Part shown: positions 53,323-62,560 of the stretch, in pieces
Position numbering within the stretch: position 1 is the first letter of the stretch
How the letters are laid out: the number at the start of each line of letters is the position of its first letter
Assembly (NCBI GenBank): GCA_030841085.1
Contig: JAVEDP010000022.1
Location: 62,001-126,000, forward strand
Source of the DNA: Pyrinomonadaceae bacterium
GTDB lineage: Bacteria > Acidobacteriota > Blastocatellia > Pyrinomonadales > Pyrinomonadaceae
Direction: 5' to 3'
DNA: 64,000 nt
Notes under the pieces: generated by a model
Database searches by the model: none
The model's input: only the letters and a program-made list of their open reading frames with translations
What the model was told of the DNA's origin: nothing
Position numbers and translations under genes: made by a program

Positions 53323-54477
53323 TTACTCCAATCCCATCTCTACCCGCGGGTTTTCCTCATTCAGCTTTGAATAGTTCCGCAGCACTTCCTTCGTCTCTTC
53401 CGAAATCACTTTCGGCACCGTGATCTGCACTTCTACAAACTGATCGCCGCGCGCACCGGGATTGCGCAACGACGGCGCGCCGCGCTGCTTGAGGCGAAAT
53501 TTTTGACCTGACTGTGTCGAGGGTGGAATACGCAATTGAGCTTTCCCTTCAACCGTCGGCACTTCAATTTTTGCTCCCAGCGCTGCTTCCGGTACGGTGA
53601 TGGGAACGGTCACATAAATGTTATCGCCCTTGCGCGTAAAATATTTGTGCGAGCCAACGTTAGTGATGATGTGCAAATCTCCCGGCGGCGCACCGAGCCG
53701 GCCACCCTGGCCTTTGCCGGGAATACGCACCCGCGATCCGGTTTCGACGCCGGCGGGAATACGAACCTTGACTGTTTCGGTCTTTGGCACCACGCCCTTG
53801 CCGTGACACAACGAACACGGCGATCGTCTACGGCCGGTGCCACCGCAATCCGGACACTCCTGCGCGAAACGCAATCGTCCGCCGGCGCGTTGCACTTGTC
53901 CGCTGCCCTTACAAGTCGCACAGACCATCACTGGTCCACCAATGTCGCCGGCGCCGTTGCAGCGCGAACATTGTTCCGAACGATGAACTGTCAGATTGGT
54001 GGTTAGTCCCTGGATCGCCTCTTCAAAAGTAAGCGACAGCGGCATTTCGATGTCAGCGCCGCGCTTGGGTTGCGGCCGCGGCGGTTCCTGTTCTTTCGCA
54101 CTCCCGCTAAAGAGATCGGCAAAGATGTCGCGGAAACTCGAGCCACCACCCGATGGTGTGGCCTCCCCCCAATCAAAGCCGCTGAAGTCAAAACCCTGAG
54201 TGGCGCGTCCGGCGCCTCCGGGCGTAGCGCCGCGTGCAGCAGCATCCGCGAGGTTGTCGGAGTACTGCCCAAACTGATCATAAACTTTTCTTTTCTTGGG
54301 ATCGGAAAGAACGTCGTGCGCTTCAGTCGTTAACTTGAAACGATCCTCGGAAGCTTTGTCTCCAGGATTCACGTCGGGGTGATACTTGCGCGCGAGTCGG
54401 CGATACGCCTTCTTGATCTCTTCAGGCTTGGCGTCGCGCTTGATACCGAGTATTTCGTAGTAGTCTTGTTTCGCCAT
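53323..54477 (-). CDS. dnaJ: Chaperone protein DnaJ
   Basis: 384 residues from the ATG at 54477 (residue 10 of the longer frame). J domain with KQDYYEILGIKRDAKPEEIK and the HPD in RRLARKYHPDVNPG, a Gly-rich linker, then the zinc region with four CxxCxGxG repeats (CSRCNGAG, CATCKGSG, CPDCGGTG, CSLCHGKG), and the C-terminal substrate-binding domains. It sits between dnaK and hspR; grpE is absent from the cluster. A GCCGATT-type repeat fills the gap to dnaK. Confidence 0.94.
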   Translation of the reverse strand: MAKQDYYEILGIKRDAKPEEIKKAYRRLARKYHPDVNPGDKASEDRFKLTTEAHDVLSDPKKRKVYDQFGQYSDNLADAAARGATPGGAGRATQGFDFSGFDWGEATPSGGGSSFRDIFADLFSGSAKEQEPPRPQPKRGADIEMPLSLTFEEAIQGLTTNLTVHRSEQCSRCNGAGDIGGPVMVCATCKGSGQVQRAGGRLRFAQECPDCGGTGRRRSPCSLCHGKGVVPKTETVKVRIPAGVETGSRVRIPGKGQGGRLGAPPGDLHIITNVGSHKYFTRKGDNIYVTVPITVPEAALGAKIEVPTVEGKAQLRIPPSTQSGQKFRLKQRGAPSLRNPGARGDQFVEVQITVPKVISEETKEVLRNYSKLNEENPRVEMGLE

Positions 54478-54480
54478 GTT

Positions 54481-54598
54481 CGATTGCCGATTTCCAATTG
54501 CCAATTGCCGATTGGCGTGTGACCTAAGATATCGTGCGCATCCAGGCTCGACTCAGTTCACCCGACCAATCGGCAATCGGCAATCGGCAATCGGAAAT
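54481..54598. repeat. GCCGATT-type palindromic repeat (copy 3 of 3) in the dnaK-dnaJ gap
   Basis: CGATTGCCGATTTCCAATTG on one side, AATCGGCAATCGGCAATCGG on the other. It fills the whole gap between dnaK and dnaJ, so it is transcribed in the operon and forms a large foldback. Confidence 0.72.
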
Positions 54599-54602
54599 GC
54601 CG

Positions 54603-56525
54603 TTACTTATTCTCATCAACGTCGACATATTCCGCGTCTATGACGTTGTCGTCGCCGGCATTACCCGAAGACGATGCTCCCGCAGCCGAAGCCTGATCTT
54701 CCGTTGGCGACCCGCCCTCCGGCGTCCCGGTCTGCTGATAGAGCGCCTCGGCCATTTTGTGTGAAACGGTTTGCAGTTGATTGAACGCTTCGTTTAGTTT
54801 TTCCACGCCACCTTCCGCTAACGCTTTTTTAGCTTCAGCGATCGCTGTTTCCACTTCACCGGCTACAGCGCCGACCTTTTCGCGGTTGTCGTTGAGCGTC
54901 TTCTCCATCTGGTAGGTAAGTCCATCCAAACGATTGCGCGCCTCGATCTCTTCCTTCTTCTTCACGTCGTCGGCGGCGTGCGATTCAGCATCGCGCATCA
55001 TCTTGTCGATCTCTTCTTTCGACAGACCAGACGACGCGGTGATGGTTATCTTCTGCTCGCGACCGGTGCCCATGTCTTTGGCAGACACGTTCACGATGCC
55101 GTTGGCGTCGATGTCAAAAGCGACCTCGACCTGCGGCATGCCGCGCGGCGCAGGTGGAATACCGATCAAATGAAACTTGCCGAGCGTGCGATTGTCGCCG
55201 GCCATCGGGCGTTCGCCCTGAAGCACGTGGACCTCGACCGACGTTTGATTGTCGGAAGCGGTCGAGAAAATCTCAGACTTGCGCGTGGGAATCGTGGTGT
55301 TCCGTTCGATCAGCTTGGTAAAGACTCCGCCAAGCGTTTCGATACCCAAACTGAGCGGCGTCACGTCAAGCAACAGGATGTCGGTCTTTTCGCCAGACAA
55401 GACTCCGGCCTGCACGGCTGCGCCGATCGCGACCACTTCGTCGGGATTTACGCTCTTGTTTGGTTCTTTGCCAAAAAGACCGCGAACCATTTCCTGAACT
55501 TTCGGAATACGCGTCGAGCCACCGACCAGAACAACCTCGTCAATCTTCTTCGCGTCGATGCCGGCATCTTTGATGGCCTGCTCGACCGGCGATTTCAGAC
55601 GGCTGAGAATCGGCTCAGCCAATTGCTCAAACTTCGCGCGCGTCAGCTTCATCGCCAGGTGCTTTGGACCGGACTGATCCGCGGTGACGAAGGGCAGGTT
55701 GATCTCTGTCTCCATCGTGCTCGAGAGTTCGATCTTTGCTTTCTCCGATGCTTCCTTCAAACGTTGCAAGGCCATCTTGTCGTTCGAAAGATCGATGCCC
55801 TGGTCCTTTTTAAACTCTTCAATGATCCATTCAGTCAGTCGTTCGTCGATGTCGTCGCCGCCCAGGTGCGTATCGCCATTGGTCGATTTCACTTCAACGA
55901 CGCCTTCGCCAACTTCGAGGATCGAGATATCAAATGTGCCGCCGCCAAAGTCGAACACCGCGATCGTTTCGTCCTTTTTCTTATCGAGACCATAAGCGAG
56001 CGCGGCTGCTGTCGGCTCGTTGACGATGCGCATCACCTCCAGACCGGCAATCTTTCCGGCATCCTTGGTGGCCTGACGTTGCGCGTCGTTAAAATACGCC
56101 GGCACGGTGATGACCGCTTTGTCGACTTTCTGCCCAAGGTAATCCTCAGCTGACTGCTTCATCTTTTGCAGGATGATTGCCGAGATCTCCGGCGGGCTCC
56201 ATTCCTTGCCACCAGTCAGAATGCGCACGTCGCCACTTCCGCTCGCCGCCTGGACCTTATAAGGGACCTGCTTGATTTCTTCGGTCACTTCGTCGAAGCG
56301 CCGGCCCATAAATCTCTTGATTGAATAGACAGTGTTTTCGGGGTTGGTCACGGCTTGCCGCTTCGCCACCTGACCCACCAGCCGGCTGCCGTCTTTTGTA
56401 AACGCCACCACCGACGGAGTGGTGCGGCCACCCTCAGAATTCGTGATGACCGTGGGCTCGCCGCCTTCCATCACTGCCACAACGGAGTTGGTTGTTCCCA
56501 GGTCGATTCCTATAATCTTGCTCAT
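54603..56525 (-). CDS. dnaK: Chaperone protein DnaK
   Basis: 640 residues from the ATG at 56525 (an upstream frame start at 56600 is rejected). N-terminal [20 protein letters not shown], then [33 protein letters not shown] and the C-terminal EEEN-like tail [19 protein letters not shown]. All actin-fold motifs are present. A near-consensus promoter lies at 56628-56656. It starts the operon with dnaJ and hspR. A 391-codon antisense frame (54978-56153) is an artefact. Confidence 0.96.
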   Translation of the reverse strand: MSKIIGIDLGTTNSVVAVMEGGEPTVITNSEGGRTTPSVVAFTKDGSRLVGQVAKRQAVTNPENTVYSIKRFMGRRFDEVTEEIKQVPYKVQAASGSGDVRILTGGKEWSPPEISAIILQKMKQSAEDYLGQKVDKAVITVPAYFNDAQRQATKDAGKIAGLEVMRIVNEPTAAALAYGLDKKKDETIAVFDFGGGTFDISILEVGEGVVEVKSTNGDTHLGGDDIDERLTEWIIEEFKKDQGIDLSNDKMALQRLKEASEKAKIELSSTMETEINLPFVTADQSGPKHLAMKLTRAKFEQLAEPILSRLKSPVEQAIKDAGIDAKKIDEVVLVGGSTRIPKVQEMVRGLFGKEPNKSVNPDEVVAIGAAVQAGVLSGEKTDILLLDVTPLSLGIETLGGVFTKLIERNTTIPTRKSEIFSTASDNQTSVEVHVLQGERPMAGDNRTLGKFHLIGIPPAPRGMPQVEVAFDIDANGIVNVSAKDMGTGREQKITITASSGLSKEEIDKMMRDAESHAADDVKKKEEIEARNRLDGLTYQMEKTLNDNREKVGAVAGEVETAIAEAKKALAEGGVEKLNEAFNQLQTVSHKMAEALYQQTGTPEGGSPTEDQASAAGASSSGNAGDDNVIDAEYVDVDENK

Positions 56526-56627
56526 CTCTTTTGTTCTCCAAACGATATTTGGCCCGATTTGAAAGCCTACCGGGCCGTTTAACCTTAATGTAGTGCCCAC
56601 CCATAAACTCTAGTTGAATGGGACGCT

Positions 56628-56656
56628 AATATAATACCTGAGTGTCCTCTTGTCAA
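56628..56656 (-). promoter_or_regulatory. Sigma-70-type promoter of the dnaK operon
   Basis: On the minus strand TTGACA (56651-56656), a 17-base spacer, and TATATT (56628-56633), about 100 bases upstream of the dnaK start. The two hexamers are close to consensus. No good HAIR or CIRCE operator overlaps. Confidence 0.72.
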
Positions 56657-56719
56657 CTTTTCGACAGGGGTAGGGGCCCACCTTTGGCTTTGATTTGGAA
56701 GTTTTACTGGGAAGATCGA

Positions 56720-57304
56720 CTACTGGCGATCCTCGTTCATTAATCTTGAGGCGAAGAAGATGTAATGAAGGCCGGAAAGGATGGCAAGAATGAATACGGT
56801 TGCATAGACCGTCGGCAGGTAATAGCCGGTGTAGTAAGGAAAGCTGGCCGCGAACATTATCGCCGCGATGGCGGCGATTTGAACCGTTGTATTCACCTTG
56901 CCCAGCCAGGACGGACGGAAGCCACGGAACCCGGTCATGATGTTTATCGCGGCCGCGCCAACGATTATGAAAACGTCCCGGCTGATGACCGTGACAGTTA
57001 CCCAGAACGGCACGGGCAAGTGGCTCGGCACCGGCGGCGGGAAAATGCCGCGCATCGACAGCACGATGAAAGCCGTCACCATCATTAGCTTGTCAGCGAT
57101 CGGATCGAGCACAGTGCCAAGCTGCGAGCGCTGATCAAATCGCCGCGCCAATAACCCATCCAGTCCGTCCGTAAGACCCGCACATACGAAGACAGCCAAC
57201 GCCACGATGAAGCGTTGATAAAAGAGCATCGTGACGAAAACCGGAATCAGCACCATCCGAAAGACGGTGAGCATATTTGGTACAGTAACAATTCGGGAGG
57301 ACAT
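56720..57304 (-). CDS. pgsA: CDP-diacylglycerol-glycerol-3-phosphate 3-phosphatidyltransferase
   Basis: 194 residues with the family signature TDGLDGLLARRFDQRSQLGT followed by VLDPIADK, i.e. D-x2-D-G-x2-A-R-x8-G-x3-D-x3-D, the catalytic acidic cluster of CDP-alcohol phosphatidyltransferases. About five membrane helices, N-terminal RIVTVPNMLTVFRMVLIPVF typical of PgsA. It makes phosphatidylglycerophosphate from CDP-diacylglycerol and glycerol-3-phosphate. The assignment to PgsA rather than another family member (such as cardiolipin synthase of this class) rests on the N-terminus and size. Confidence 0.87.
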   Translation of the reverse strand: MSSRIVTVPNMLTVFRMVLIPVFVTMLFYQRFIVALAVFVCAGLTDGLDGLLARRFDQRSQLGTVLDPIADKLMMVTAFIVLSMRGIFPPPVPSHLPVPFWVTVTVISRDVFIIVGAAAINIMTGFRGFRPSWLGKVNTTVQIAAIAAIMFAASFPYYTGYYLPTVYATVFILAILSGLHYIFFASRLMNEDRQ

Positions 57305-57389
57305 CGGTTAGTAAATCGTGAATCGTAAATCGTGAATAGATGAAAACCGGAAGAAAGTACCATTCACGAGCTGGGATACCATTCACTTC

Positions 57390-58325
57390 TCAAGCGCAGC
57401 GCAGTTCAAGTAGAGAAACTTCCGGAGGGCAGCCAAAACGGACCGGGAGCACGACAGTTCCCAGGCCGCGAGTAATGTAGATTTGCGTTTCGTCCTGGCG
57501 CGCCAGACCTTTCACATGCCGGCGACGGGGTCGGCCCGACTCCCTTTGTTCCGATCGCAAATTAACTTGCCCGCCATGCGTGTGGCCGCTCAGCACCAGA
57601 TCAACACCCGCGCGCGCGGCTTTTCGCAAAATCACAGGGTTATGGGCCAACAGTAATTTCATTTCATCTGCGCTCGCGCCCGCCAAGGCGAGCGACAAGT
57701 CTTCGAGTCCGACCATTGTGTCGTCCACGCCGGCGAGCCAAAAAGCGGCATCGTCTTTTTCAAAGCGCATCCCCTGGTTGACCAGCATGGTGATGCCTTC
57801 GGCGCGAAACAGGTCAGTAATCAAGGCCGCGTCGGTCCAATGATCGTGATTGCCCAGGACGGCAAAGACACCATGGCGAGCTTTTAAAGTTCCCAACAAT
57901 TCGGCGCAGGGCGCAGCGTAACGGCGCTCCTTGGAAACGTAGTCGCCTGTTAAGGCAATCATGTCGGGCTGCAAGCCGTTCGCAGTTTCAACGGCGCGTT
58001 CAATTTGTTTGATGCTGGTGAAGGGACTGTGATGAATATCGGAAAGTTGCACAATCCGAAAGCCATCGAACGCCCGCGGCAAGCGCTGCAGATAAATTGG
58101 TTGATGTTCGATGGTCAGCCGAAACGGCTCGGAAAGCGCCGAACGCGCTGCCTCACTCAAGTTCAGCGCAAGCGTACGCAGCGGGGTTTCGGCTTGGCGG
58201 CGAGCAAAAGGCGAAATACGGCCGCGTGGTTTCCATCTAAGAGGGGTTGACATTGAAAATGTGTTTTCTCGATGAAGCGCCGGCTGCTCCCACCCAACTT
58301 CAAGCGTCCTCAAGTTTTCGCGCAT
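57390..58325 (-). CDS. Calcineurin-like metallophosphoesterase
   Basis: 311 residues from the ATG at 58325; a later ATG at 58256 is also plausible, and the 58352 frame start is rejected. Motifs: FRIVQLSDIHHSPFTS (DxH), MIALTGDYVSK (GDxV), FAVLGNHDHWTD (GNHD), LLLAHNP, LVLSGHTHGGQVNL (GHTH). This is the ykuE-like group that often acts on lipid-linked or UDP-sugar phosphate at the membrane; no TM helix is evident here. The substrate is not deducible. Confidence 0.85.
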   Translation of the reverse strand: MRENLRTLEVGWEQPALHRENTFSMSTPLRWKPRGRISPFARRQAETPLRTLALNLSEAARSALSEPFRLTIEHQPIYLQRLPRAFDGFRIVQLSDIHHSPFTSIKQIERAVETANGLQPDMIALTGDYVSKERRYAAPCAELLGTLKARHGVFAVLGNHDHWTDAALITDLFRAEGITMLVNQGMRFEKDDAAFWLAGVDDTMVGLEDLSLALAGASADEMKLLLAHNPVILRKAARAGVDLVLSGHTHGGQVNLRSEQRESGRPRRRHVKGLARQDETQIYITRGLGTVVLPVRFGCPPEVSLLELRCA

Positions 58326-58464
58326 TATAGTGACCTGAGTCGCGGCAGGCAAACAAGCGGCGCAATAAAACAGGTTTCAGCCTCAACATAGTCGGCCTTT
58401 CCTGCACCGCCTGTCCTTGCAGGTGTGTAATAATCCGGCGTTAATTCCGGCAAACTACTGGTAC

Positions 58465-58548
58465 AGCAAACTGTTAGTTTGCGGTTGTTGGTCAGCACTC
58501 AACTTGATGGGCCGCGAGACCACCGCAAACTAACAGTTTGCTTTACGA
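58465..58548. repeat. 84-bp element with terminal inverted repeats (copy 2 of 2)
   Basis: Same ends as the element at 6214-6296: AGCAAACTGTTAGTTTGCG and CGCAAACTAACAGTTTGCT, then TTACGA. It lies 10 bases before the antiporter ATG, so its foldback lies in that gene's leader. Confidence 0.8.
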
Positions 58549-58558
58549 TCTGGAAACA

Positions 58559-59920
58559 ATGAAAAATCCCCTGCCAGCAGCCATCGCGGCCCTATCGATC
58601 TTCTTTGCCGCCGAATCGGTATGGGCCGAACCGCAAGCGCCGATTGCGCACGCGAGCGGCGGGTCCGACTTTAGTCCCATGATCCTCGCTGGCCTCGCGG
58701 CGATAATGTTAACCGCCAAAATCGCCGGCGAATTTTTCGAACGTGTGGGCCAGCCGGCGGTGCTCGGTGAGCTGTTAGCCGGAATCATTCTCGGCAACCT
58801 GATGCTGGTTGGTTTTCACCAGGCAGATTGGATCAAAACCGATGGCGTCATCGCGGCGCTGGCCCAACTCGGTGTGATTCTTTTGCTGTTTGAAGTGGGA
58901 CTGGAATCGAAACTTAGCGAGATGTTGGCGGTCGGTTGGTCGTCGTTGCTGGTGGCGCTTGCGGGTGTGACGGCGCCGTTCTTTTTGGGTTGGGGAGTCT
59001 CTGCATACTTTTTGCCAGGCGAATCAAGGCTGGTCCATATTTTCATCGGCGCGGTGTTGTGCGCAACCAGCGTGGGCATCACCGCTCGGGTTCTAAAGGA
59101 TTTGGGTAAACTGGAACTTCGCGAGTCGCGCATCATTCTGGGCGCGGCGGTGATCGACGATGTAATTGGTTTACTTATACTCGCAACTGTAGTCGGCGCC
59201 GTGGCGGCGGCAACGGCCGGTACTTCGCTGGACTTCATTTACATTATTTGGCTGGCGGCGAAGACAGTTATCTTTTTTGTCGCCACATTTGCCATCGGTC
59301 GTTACGTCATGCCGCCGCTCTTTCGCGCCGCAGTCAAACTTAAAAGTCTCGGCGTGTTGCTGATCCTCTCGATCGCGTTATGTTTTGGGCTTTCGTGGCT
59401 GGCGGCAAAAGTTGAGTTAGCAACTATTGTCGGCGCCTTCGCGGCCGGCTTGGTTCTGGATGATGTTCACTTCAAACCGTTTCTGGAACGGGGCGAGCGT
59501 GACTTGAGCCAGTTGCTCGAGCCCGTGACGACGTTTCTCGTGCCGATATTTTTTGTGCTGATGGGAATGAAAGTGGATCTGCGCGTGTTTGGCCATTTCG
59601 ATCTGCTTGGTTTTGCTGTCGTGCTTACGATTGCCGCGATCATCGGCAAGCAGGTTTGTTCGCTCGCATTGGCCGGGCGCGGGCTGAACCGTTTAGCGGT
59701 CGGAGTCGGCATGATTCCGCGCGGCGAAGTTGGCTTGATCGTGGCCGGTATCGGCGCAGGCCTGATGCTGCCGAATGCAGCAGGCACGATGGTGCCCGTG
59801 GTTAGCCCGGCGACGTTTGGCGCCGTCGTAATCATGGTGATGGTCACCACTTTGGTGACGCCGCCGTTACTGAAAATGACGCTGGAGCGAAAGCGATCAA
59901 AGACGCACCGGCGAACGTAA
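58559..59920 (+). CDS. Cation:proton antiporter (CPA2/KefB-like, membrane domain)
   Basis: 453 residues from the ATG at 58559. The N-terminus carries a signal-like segment (AAIAALSIFFAAESVWAEP) before the first helix. The body has about 12 membrane helices with GQPAVLGELLAGIILGNLML, LLLFEVGLESKL, VLKDLGKLELRESRIILGAA and then VIDDVIGLLIL, and GMIPRGEVGLIVAGIGAGL, all family hallmarks including the conserved Asp pair. It lacks a TrkA/RCK domain at the C-terminus. Exchanges Na+ or K+ for protons. Confidence 0.88.
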   Translation: MKNPLPAAIAALSIFFAAESVWAEPQAPIAHASGGSDFSPMILAGLAAIMLTAKIAGEFFERVGQPAVLGELLAGIILGNLMLVGFHQADWIKTDGVIAALAQLGVILLLFEVGLESKLSEMLAVGWSSLLVALAGVTAPFFLGWGVSAYFLPGESRLVHIFIGAVLCATSVGITARVLKDLGKLELRESRIILGAAVIDDVIGLLILATVVGAVAAATAGTSLDFIYIIWLAAKTVIFFVATFAIGRYVMPPLFRAAVKLKSLGVLLILSIALCFGLSWLAAKVELATIVGAFAAGLVLDDVHFKPFLERGERDLSQLLEPVTTFLVPIFFVLMGMKVDLRVFGHFDLLGFAVVLTIAAIIGKQVCSLALAGRGLNRLAVGVGMIPRGEVGLIVAGIGAGLMLPNAAGTMVPVVSPATFGAVVIMVMVTTLVTPPLLKMTLERKRSKTHRRT

Positions 59921-59942
59921 GCGCGGATCTTTTCGTGGCCAA

Positions 59943-60365
59943 TCAGTCAGATAAAGTTTGGCTCAGGCGCGCCAACGCCAGTGCACCGAGTGCAAGACCA
60001 AAATCCCGCAAGGCAACGTCAAAGTACCCCGGAATCAAAAGCAGATTGACGATGATTAGCAGAAGCCAGGCGCTGACGACATATGCGAACGCCTTCGGCT
60101 TGAACCAAACTCCGAGACCGGCAATGATCTCAATCACGCCGGCAACCAGCATCAATTGATGTCCGCGCCCTGCGGTCAGACTATTGACGACGCCGGGTAC
60201 GTATTGGTCCCAGTTGACCAGGAAGTGGAAAAACTTGTCGAGCCCGGCGACAATCGGCGCCACCGTAAAACCGAGATGCAGGATCTGATAAGCCTGCCGG
60301 CTCGCTGAGCTTGTGTCCGCGTCAGTCGTTTCTGTTAGCTTCGTGTCAAAAATTGCTTGTGCCAT
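59943..60365 (-). CDS. DoxX-like small membrane protein
   Basis: 140 residues with four helices: QILHLGFTVAPIVAGLDKFF, LMLVAGVIEIIAGLGVWFKP, AYVVSAWLLLIIVNLLLIPG, LALGALALARLSQ. The HLGFTVAPIVAGLDKFFHFL start resembles small DoxX/MauE-type proteins. Function unknown. It is divergent from the SufR-like regulator gene; their common promoter region has a perfect palindrome at 60447-60472, suggesting it is the regulator's target. Confidence 0.7.
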   Translation of the reverse strand: MAQAIFDTKLTETTDADTSSASRQAYQILHLGFTVAPIVAGLDKFFHFLVNWDQYVPGVVNSLTAGRGHQLMLVAGVIEIIAGLGVWFKPKAFAYVVSAWLLLIIVNLLLIPGYFDVALRDFGLALGALALARLSQTLSD

Positions 60366-60446
60366 TGTTTCTCCTCAACTTATTTGAAAATGTCGGCCGG
60401 CGTTTCGGCCGGATGTTGGATGACGAGATTACGGCGACTTACCATG

Positions 60447-60472
60447 ATAAGTCAAGTGATATCTTGACTTAT
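60447..60472. promoter_or_regulatory. Perfect palindrome, putative operator of the SufR-like regulator
   Basis: ATAAGTCAAG, six bases, CTTGACTTAT: two perfect 10-base arms in the divergent intergenic region. A TTGTAA (60472-60477) with TATATT (60495-60500), 17 bases apart, gives a plausible promoter for the regulator, and the opposite strand has TTGACT in the left arm for the DoxX-like gene. The palindrome overlaps both -35 regions, so binding would repress both. Confidence 0.68.
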
Positions 60473-60518
60473 TGTAAAGCTGGGCGGGAAATGCTATATT
60501 TCTTTGGGACGGGGGCTG

Positions 60519-61151
60519 ATGGACAAGACAAAACCAGCGGAAAGATTTTTCGAGAGCACGCGCGGGCGCATCGTTGGTTTGCTGCGCGGCGAGAGTCTTA
60601 CGGTTAACGAGTTGGCGGAAAAGCTGCAGCTTACGGACAACGCTGTAAGGGCTCATCTGCTGACGCTCGAGCGCGACGGACTGATAAAGCAAAGCGGCGT
60701 GCGGCGCGGATTTCGTAAACCGCATTTCGCTTACAAGCTAACGCACGACGCTGAGGCGCTCTTTCCCAAGGCATATGACCTTCTGCTTAATGCCCTCATC
60801 AGCGTTCTAAAAGAGAAGTTTGATCCACAGGCTATCACGGATGTTTTGCGGGAAGTTGGTCGCACACTTGCGGCCCGTCAATCTTCAGCCAAAGGAAGTT
60901 TAGAGAATCGTGCGCGTGGCGCGGTGAAAGCACTGGAAGTGTTGGGTGGAGCAGCCAGGATTGAAAAAGAAGAAACCAAATTAATTATTCGTAGTGGTAG
61001 TTGTCCGCTGGCCGCCGCGGTTAGTGAGCATCCGCAAGTCTGTCAACTTGCCGAAGCGCTGATGACAGAGATCGTTGGCGCGCCGGTACAGGAGCGTTGC
61101 GATCGAGACGGCCCCCCGCAATGTCGTTTTGAAATCAAGAAAGCTGTTTAG
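60519..61151 (+). CDS. SufR-like Fe-S-sensing transcriptional regulator
   Basis: 210 residues from the ATG at 60519 (a TTG at 60504 is alternative). N-terminal DeoR/ArsR-like winged helix (GRIVGLLRGESLTVNELAEK followed by LQLTDNAVRAHLLTLERDGL), a helical middle and a C-terminal region with cysteines at 162, 175, 194 and 202 in the order SCPLAAAVSEHPQVCQLAEA ... QERCDRDGPPQCRF. The same layout binds a 4Fe-4S cluster in SufR, where cysteines near 164, 177 and 205 matter. It probably senses Fe-S or redox state and controls the divergent DoxX-like gene; no suf genes are in view. Confidence 0.8.
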   Translation: MDKTKPAERFFESTRGRIVGLLRGESLTVNELAEKLQLTDNAVRAHLLTLERDGLIKQSGVRRGFRKPHFAYKLTHDAEALFPKAYDLLLNALISVLKEKFDPQAITDVLREVGRTLAARQSSAKGSLENRARGAVKALEVLGGAARIEKEETKLIIRSGSCPLAAAVSEHPQVCQLAEALMTEIVGAPVQERCDRDGPPQCRFEIKKAV

Positions 61152-61161
61152 GTTGTGCTAT

Positions 61162-62451
61162 CTAATCGTTGCGCGGCAGTTCGATTATGAACGTGCTGCC
61201 TTTGCCTACTTCTGAAGTAACGCTCGCTTCGCCGCCGTGCGCGCGGGCCAGGTGTTTGACGATAGCCAAACCTAGGCCGGTGCCGCCAACCTCGCGCGAG
61301 CGAGCGCGGTCTACGCGATAGAACCTTTCAAATAAACGGTCAAGGTACTGCGCTGGAATTCCTTCGCCAGTGTCCTCAATCATTATTTGATCGCGGCTGC
61401 TGCGTTCAAATTTAACCGTTACCTTGCCACCTTCACGATTGAACTTAATAGCATTGTCGATCAAGTTAGTCAGCATTTGTTCCAACCGGCGCGCGTCGGC
61501 AAACACAACGATATCGGCCGTTACTTCATTAACAACCGTAACCGGCCGCGCCTCGGCCTGCGCAGCCAGGAACGAGATAACTTCAGTGACGAGCGGCGAC
61601 AATGCAACCTGTTCCGCCCTTACCTTTACGTTGCCCGATTCAATTGCGCTCAACTCAATTATGTCGCTAATCAAAGTATTCATGCGCACCGCGTTTTTGC
61701 GAATGATGGTCAGAAAGTGTTTTGCGCTTTCCTGATCCTCCAACGCGCTCGTTTCCAGAGTTTCTACAAAAGCGAGAATCGAAGTCAGCGGCGTGCGCAA
61801 CTCGTGCGAAATATTTGAAAGAAATTCCTGCCGCACTCGCTCGAGACGTTCAATGCGCGTCACATCAATGAAAACTCCCAGCGCGCCTTGCGGTGCTGCC
61901 GGCTCCGTTCCGCCTGGCCGATTCGCAGACCTGCCGTTCGAACTATTCAACGGCACAACATGAAGATCGAAAATCAAACGCTCAGGTCCATGGGTTTCCA
62001 CTTTCACGCCGCTGCGTTCTTTTCCCTGCAGCGCATCGAGAAACGCGCTGTACATCGCCGGATTCCGAGTTAGTTGGGTGAGCCGCTGCGAGTTGAGTTG
62101 ACCGCCGGAAAGATTGAACAGCCGATGCGCAGCAGGATTTGAAGCGACCACGCGCATTTCCTGGTCCACCACCAACAACCCCTCACGCATGCCGGTCATG
62201 GTTGCTTCGAACAACTTTCCGAGCGCAAAAATTTCATTTGGTGACCCCTCGCCATTTGTTGCCTCGCGGGCGCCGCTTGCGGAGAGATTCTTATCGCCAC
62301 TTCTTGTTGAGAATGTTTTGGCAAGCAGGAAAACGGCGCCCAGCAGCGTGAAAGCGGCCGCGGACGCGCGCGCAGCGAACGAAGGCAACAGGAACAGCGC
62401 GGCAAACAAAACCGCGGCCGCTGCGATCAAGATGGCATTGCGCTTGGACAC
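61162..62451 (-). CDS. phoR: Phosphate-regulon sensor histidine kinase PhoR-like
   Basis: 429 residues from a GTG at 62451. Two N-terminal membrane helices (AILIAAAAVLFAALFLLPSF, AAAFTLLGAVFLLA), a PAS-like domain (GMREGLLVVDQEMRVVASNP), then HisKA with FLSNISHELRTPLTSI (His216), and HATPase with NLIDNAIKFN, IEDTGEGIP and GTGLGLAIVKHLARAHGG. The response regulator lies upstream in the same operon. No ribosome site is obvious, and the palindrome 62482-62539 lies in the gap. Naming as PhoR follows from the linkage with phoB and phoU. Confidence 0.88.
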   Translation of the reverse strand: MSKRNAILIAAAAVLFAALFLLPSFAARASAAAFTLLGAVFLLAKTFSTRSGDKNLSASGAREATNGEGSPNEIFALGKLFEATMTGMREGLLVVDQEMRVVASNPAAHRLFNLSGGQLNSQRLTQLTRNPAMYSAFLDALQGKERSGVKVETHGPERLIFDLHVVPLNSSNGRSANRPGGTEPAAPQGALGVFIDVTRIERLERVRQEFLSNISHELRTPLTSILAFVETLETSALEDQESAKHFLTIIRKNAVRMNTLISDIIELSAIESGNVKVRAEQVALSPLVTEVISFLAAQAEARPVTVVNEVTADIVVFADARRLEQMLTNLIDNAIKFNREGGKVTVKFERSSRDQIMIEDTGEGIPAQYLDRLFERFYRVDRARSREVGGTGLGLAIVKHLARAHGGEASVTSEVGKGSTFIIELPRND

Positions 62452-62481
62452 GGTTTTTACTTTACCAATTTGCGCAAGGAA

Positions 62482-62539
62482 GTGGCACAGGCTTTAGTCT
62501 GTGTTCTTTGCCGACGCCACAGACTGAAGTCTGTGCCAC
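62482..62539. repeat. GTGGCACAG.CTTTAGTCTGTG inverted repeat between phoB and phoR
   Basis: GTGGCACAGGCTTTAGTCTG on the left and CAGACTGAAGTCTGTGCCAC on the right. Related half-copies occur at about 8915-8945 and 28618-28640. It lies in the phoB-phoR gap within the operon. Confidence 0.68.
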
Positions 62540-62560
62540 TGCCTTAAGCGCTGGACTTTG

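Noticed and set aside
54978-56153. 391-codon plus-strand frame opposite dnaK
   Set aside because: Known type of artefact: codon structure of dnaK leaves its antisense frame open. The peptide is of unusual composition (rich in Arg, His, Asp), has no ribosome site, and lies wholly inside the much better supported dnaK.
56540-56720. HAIR or CIRCE operator upstream of dnaK
   Set aside because: Fragments resembling half-sites (TTAGC, GAGT) are present but spacing and arms do not fit either consensus.
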